Assembly (NCBI RefSeq): GCF_003054705.1
Contig: NZ_QAYX01000017.1
Span: forward strand, 186,001-250,000
Direction of reading: 5' to 3'
From: Opitutus sp. ER46
Lineage (GTDB): Bacteria; Verrucomicrobiota; Verrucomicrobiia; Opitutales; Opitutaceae
Length of the DNA: 64,000 nucleotides
The translations under genes and the position numbers were made by a program. Shown piece by piece: positions 61,016-64,000 of this stretch (positions are counted from its first letter, which is position 1; each line of letters begins with the position of its first letter). The notes beneath the pieces were generated by a model, which saw nothing but the letters and a program-made list of their open reading frames with translations, made no database searches and was not told where the DNA came from.

Positions 61016-61747
61016 TTACTTGACCGCCGCCCAGACGCGCTGGACGTCGTCGTGATCCTCGAGGGCCTGCAGAAAATCACCCACGTCGGCGCGCTGGGCG
61101 TCATCGAGATTCGGATACATCTTGGCGACGTAGCCGAGCTCGGCCGTGACGATGCTCCAGCCATTCTGCTTCAGCCAGGTGGAGGCGGCGTGCACCGCGG
61201 TGCGGTCGGTGAGGAAGCGGGCGCCGGTGCTGCCCTCGGGAATGTCGTCGTTCTGCTCGGAGGTGAGCCGTTCAAAATCGTTGGCCCCGGCCTCGATCGC
61301 CGCCGCCTCGATATCCGCCTGCGCATCGGCCTTGTGCGCCTCGACGATGCCGACGTGGTCGAAAAGGAACTTGTTGCTGCCGGCCCCGCCGAGCTGGCCG
61401 CGCTTGAAGAGCAGGCGGATCTCGCCGGCGGTGCGGTTGTGATTGTCGGTCATCACCTCGACGATCACGGCCACCTTGTGCGGCGCGTAGCCTTCGTACG
61501 TGACATGCTCGAGCATGAGCTTGTCATCGCCGACGCCCGCGCCCTTCTTGATGGCGCGTTCGATGACGTCTCGCGTCACGCTGGCCTTCTTGGCCTTTTC
61601 AACGGCGGCAAACAGCCGCGCGTTCGCTTCGATGTCCGGACCACCAAGCTTTGCGGCTACGGTGAGTTCCTTGACGAGTTTCCCGACAACCTGACCTTTC
61701 TTCAGGTTGACGATCGCACGTTTCGCGTGAAGCCATTGACGTCCCAT
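61016..61747 (-). CDS. YebC/TACO1-family protein
   Basis: A 243-residue protein of the YebC/PmpR family, which is linked to relief of ribosome stalling at proline stretches and to transcription regulation. Recognisable: KLVKELTVAAKLGGPDIEANARLFAAVEKAKKASVTRDVIERAIKKG, YEGYAPHKVAVIVEVMTDNHNRTAGEIRLLFKRGQLGGAGSNKFLFD and the C-terminal DVGDFLQALEDHDDVQRVWAAV. The N-terminus (MGRQWLHAKRAIVNLKKG) departs from the usual GHSKWANIKHRK, as in the YeeN-like branch. A small hydrophobic frame lies 45 bp upstream on the same strand. Confidence 0.92.
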   Translation of the reverse strand: MGRQWLHAKRAIVNLKKGQVVGKLVKELTVAAKLGGPDIEANARLFAAVEKAKKASVTRDVIERAIKKGAGVGDDKLMLEHVTYEGYAPHKVAVIVEVMTDNHNRTAGEIRLLFKRGQLGGAGSNKFLFDHVGIVEAHKADAQADIEAAAIEAGANDFERLTSEQNDDIPEGSTGARFLTDRTAVHAASTWLKQNGWSIVTAELGYVAKMYPNLDDAQRADVGDFLQALEDHDDVQRVWAAVK

Positions 61748-61792
61748 GCGCGCTCAGCTTGGGAACCGCCGGCACCTCGGCAAGCTGAACTG

Positions 61793-61951
61793 TCAGTGAT
61801 TACAGTCCCCGCTGTAGCAGAGTACGCACAGGACGAGGATCAGGACCGAGAAGATCGCCAGCAAAAGCATGAAGGTATCCGGGGGGACCGAGCGGGGAGG
61901 TAACTGAAGCTGGATGAAACGAAGCGACGTCTCCGAGGGAGGCCAGCCCAA
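61793..61951 (-). CDS. Possible 52-residue membrane peptide upstream of the YebC-family gene
   Basis: The frame (TTG start at 61951; ATG 61870 would give 25 residues) reads GWPPSETSLRFIQLQLPPRS and then FMLLLAIFSVLILVLCVLCY, ending SGDCNH. A short polar start, one strongly hydrophobic helix and a polar end are typical of small membrane proteins. No clear ribosome site precedes the TTG. It could share a transcript with the YebC-family gene. The remainder of the 271-bp spacer to the polymerase gene shows nothing. Confidence 0.35.
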   Translation of the reverse strand: MGWPPSETSLRFIQLQLPPRSVPPDTFMLLLAIFSVLILVLCVLCYSGDCNH

Positions 61952-62018
61952 AAACCGATTCTGACGGAGAATTCAGTTTCGCTTTGCCGCAGCCAACGGG
62001 TTGCAGGAGGGTTTTGGG

Positions 62019-63194
62019 GTGTCTTTGCCGCTACCGACCATCGTCCACCTCGACGCGGATGCGTTCTTCGTGTCCTGCGAATTGGCGCTGAAGCCCGAGC
62101 TTCGGGGGCGGAAGTGTGCCGTCGGCGGTCGGGAGCGGGGGATCATCTCGTCGGCGAGTTACGAGGCCCGGGCCTGTGGCGTGTACACTCCGATGCCGAC
62201 CCGCCGGGCGTTGCAGGTGTGCCCCGACCTGGTGCTCCTGCCCCATACCGCCGGGCTCTATTCCCGGGTGTCGCGGCAGATGTTTGACCGCTGCGAGGAG
62301 ATTACCCCGTTGGTGCAGCGCAATTCCATCGATGAGGGCTACCTCGATGTCGCGCCCTGTGGCTTCACGTCCTCGGCGCAGGTGGAGGAGGCGATGCGGG
62401 GCCTGCAGCGACGGCTTTGGGAGGAGCTCCAGATCCCGGTGTCCTTCGGCCTGGCAACGAACAAGCTGGTGGCCCAGATCGCGTCGAAGTTGCGCAAGCC
62501 CCGGGGGTTCGTGGTGGTGCCGCCAGGCACGGAGGGGGAGTTCCTTTGGCCGCTCGGGGTGGGTAAGTTGCCGGGAATCGGTCAGAAGACCGAGGTCACC
62601 CTGGCAGAGCGCCATGGGATCCGGCTGGTGCGGGACATCCTGGAGCGGTCGGAAACGGAGCTGCGGGTCATTTTTGGCCAGAGCTGGCCCGAGGTCGTCG
62701 CCATGGCGCGGGGCAGGGATGACCGCGCCGTCGAGGTCGATGACGAGGACGCCAAGAGTTACTCGCAGCAGGAGACGTTTGCGCGCGATGTGGCTGAGGT
62801 CGCGTTTATTGAACAGGTGGCCAAGGGCATGATCGACGAGTTGATGGCCAAGGTGCGACAGGATCATAAGCGGGTGCGGACGATGACCCTCAAGGTGCGG
62901 TATCCCGACTTTTCACAGGAGTCGCACGGGCGGACCCTGCCGGCGGCGACCGACCTTGAGGCACACTTCTATCCCCTGGTCATGCCGCTGCTGCAGGCGG
63001 CATGGCGGAAGCGGCGTCCGCTGCGCCTGATCAGCGTGCGGTTTTCCGGGGTGGAGGATGGCGGCGGGCAACTGGAGATGTTCGCGGATCAGGACGAAAA
63101 GCGCCGCCGGTTGGCGGGGGTGCTCGATCGCCTCAACATCAAGGGAGGCTCCCCGGTGGTCCGGCATGGCCACCAACTGCGGAAACCGTCGTGA
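62019..63194 (+). CDS. dinB: Y-family DNA polymerase (DinB/Pol IV type)
   Basis: A 391-residue lesion-bypass polymerase. Catalytic residues: IVHLDADAFFVSCE (Asp), ASYEARACGVYTPMPTRRALQVCP and NSIDEGYLDV (Asp-Glu). A helix-hairpin-helix GVGKLPGIGQKTEVTL and the little-finger domain with KSYSQQETFARDV follow. GGQLEMFAD near the end could be a sliding-clamp motif. GTG 62019 is chosen because AGGAGG lies at 62005-62010, eight bases upstream. Confidence 0.94.
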   Translation: MSLPLPTIVHLDADAFFVSCELALKPELRGRKCAVGGRERGIISSASYEARACGVYTPMPTRRALQVCPDLVLLPHTAGLYSRVSRQMFDRCEEITPLVQRNSIDEGYLDVAPCGFTSSAQVEEAMRGLQRRLWEELQIPVSFGLATNKLVAQIASKLRKPRGFVVVPPGTEGEFLWPLGVGKLPGIGQKTEVTLAERHGIRLVRDILERSETELRVIFGQSWPEVVAMARGRDDRAVEVDDEDAKSYSQQETFARDVAEVAFIEQVAKGMIDELMAKVRQDHKRVRTMTLKVRYPDFSQESHGRTLPAATDLEAHFYPLVMPLLQAAWRKRRPLRLISVRFSGVEDGGGQLEMFADQDEKRRRLAGVLDRLNIKGGSPVVRHGHQLRKPS

Positions 63195-63356
63195 GCACGT
63201 GCGTCCAGTCTGACCGGCAGGTGCACCTGTCCTACCAGAGCTGATACCTGCACGCGGGACGGCGTGCAGGCCGCGCCCGGATGTTATGCGCTGGTCAGTG
63301 ACTCCGGAATCACTACTTTTCGCCGTGCGTTGACTCGTCGCTGCCGTACCCCAGCC

Positions 63357-64000
63357 ATGAACCAGTCCGAGAACCCACGACCGCCCATCCTGCGGCTGGA
63401 ACTATCGCCGGAGGTCCGCGATCCGCTGCTGCACAATTCATTGTGGGCGGCTGGCATCGGCGGCGGGCTGCTGTTGTTCGCAGCCTCACTGGCCAACCCC
63501 GAGCTGGATTGGCGGTTCACGCCGTTCCTGATCGCGTGGGTGCTGCAGGTTGCGGTGCTCGCCATGGCCCTTTGGCGGCGGGGCCCGTTCGGGGCCCGGG
63601 CGACGGTGCTGATGGTTTACGTGAATGCCCTCGCGCTGGGCGCGCTGGTCTACCGTACGTCGTCCGCCAACGCCGTTTTCCTGCTCGCCTTCGCGGTCTT
63701 GGTGCCGGGACTCCTGTTCGGCCGGCGCCTGATGATCGTCGGCTTTTTCCTGGCCCTGCTGTGGCTGGTGATCGCGGGGTACGGCTGGTCCCGGGGCATA
63801 TTCCCTCCCCGCGGAGCCGTGCCGTCTCGGGCCCGCAGCGAGCCGCTCTACTGGATCGAGCAGGCGGGCGGCTTCGTGATCGGCGGCGGGGTGATCGTCA
63901 TCGTCGTGCTGCTGCTGGTGTGGCAGCTCATGCGCCACAACGTCGAACAGCGTGAGCTCGCCCAGGCCGTGGAGCGGGAGCAGCAGCGCCGCGCCGAGGC
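63357..64000 (+). CDS. Multi-pass membrane sensor protein, probably histidine kinase (3' end outside window)
   Basis: The open frame from ATG 63357 (MNQSENPRPPILRLELSPEV) runs off the window. About five to six transmembrane helices are visible (AAGIGGGLLLFAASLAN; FLIAWVLQVAVLAMALW; VLMVYVNALALGALVY; AVFLLAFAVLVPGLLFG; IVGFFLALLWLVIAGYG; VIVIVVLLLVWQLM). The last is followed by a charged coiled-coil start (NVEQRELAQAVEREQQRRAEA) as in sensor kinases or cyclases. The catalytic part is not in the window, so the enzyme class is inferred. Confidence 0.75.
   Translation, partial: MNQSENPRPPILRLELSPEVRDPLLHNSLWAAGIGGGLLLFAASLANPELDWRFTPFLIAWVLQVAVLAMALWRRGPFGARATVLMVYVNALALGALVYRTSSANAVFLLAFAVLVPGLLFGRRLMIVGFFLALLWLVIAGYGWSRGIFPPRGAVPSRARSEPLYWIEQAGGFVIGGGVIVIVVLLLVWQLMRHNVEQRELAQAVEREQQRRAE

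Overview
The window is a high-GC bacterial chromosome segment, most likely from a member of the Verrucomicrobiota in or near the Opitutaceae. This placement is an inference from gene content. The clues are several proteins ending in a repeated ~130-residue C-terminal module of a type I associate with Opitutus-like genomes, iduronate-type sulfatase and SGNH hydrolase genes, and a complete succinate-to-propionate gene set with a Na+-pumping decarboxylase, as expected of a propionate-forming fermenter.

Layout. 1-8.2 kb is housekeeping: 3' end of proS, clpS plus a DUF2017-like partner, a sulfatase, Mg-type hemB, a polysaccharide-export lipoprotein, an acidic-tailed unknown, pyrD and tRNA-Leu(GAG). 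8.3-17.7 kb holds a large membrane-anchored unknown, then a regulatory island: a sigma-54 response regulator, a near-consensus sigma-54 promoter driving a small secreted protein, an outer-membrane barrel protein, a histidine kinase and a PQQ-like propeller protein. 17.9-28.0 kb holds an RGG/Ala-Pro-rich protein, prfC, a FmdB-like protein, an inositol-phosphatase family enzyme, a beta-CASP nuclease, apaG and purH. The spacers here are packed with short-period repeats set as inverted pairs.

28.0-43.8 kb is the accessory region. It contains repeat-rich spacers, a lipoprotein, a visibly AT-richer two-gene cassette (30734-32884: a coiled-coil protein and a HEPN-like protein) with related repeat copies around it, an orphan DUF433 antitoxin, an XRE regulator with two palindromic operators, two SGNH hydrolases, a kelch/PKD protein, an ankyrin protein, a ~180-bp tandem array, a delta-60-type propeller protein and an M48 protease.

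43.8-56.3 kb is the propionate module. meaB, mutB and mutA run leftward and mce runs rightward. Downstream of mce are carboxyltransferase, OadG-like, biotin-carrier and Na+-pump beta genes, two tiny membrane genes, a biotin ligase and a 5S/OadA-type carboxyltransferase without its own biotin domain. Together these can interconvert succinyl-CoA and propionyl-CoA and couple decarboxylation to Na+ export. The 5S-type subunit raises the possibility of transcarboxylation from oxaloacetate through the shared biotin carrier. 56.5-64 kb returns to general functions: an M20 dipeptidase, an OmpA/Pal lipoprotein, a NarL-type regulator, tRNA-Lys(UUU), an ECF sigma factor with a probable anti-sigma protein, a YebC-family protein, a Y-family polymerase and the start of a membrane sensor protein cut by the window edge.

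The best candidates for something undescribed are the 30.7-32.9 kb cassette, the hybrid decarboxylase/transcarboxylase cluster, and the intergenic repeats that keep an inverted-pair layout while the repeated unit changes from place to place.
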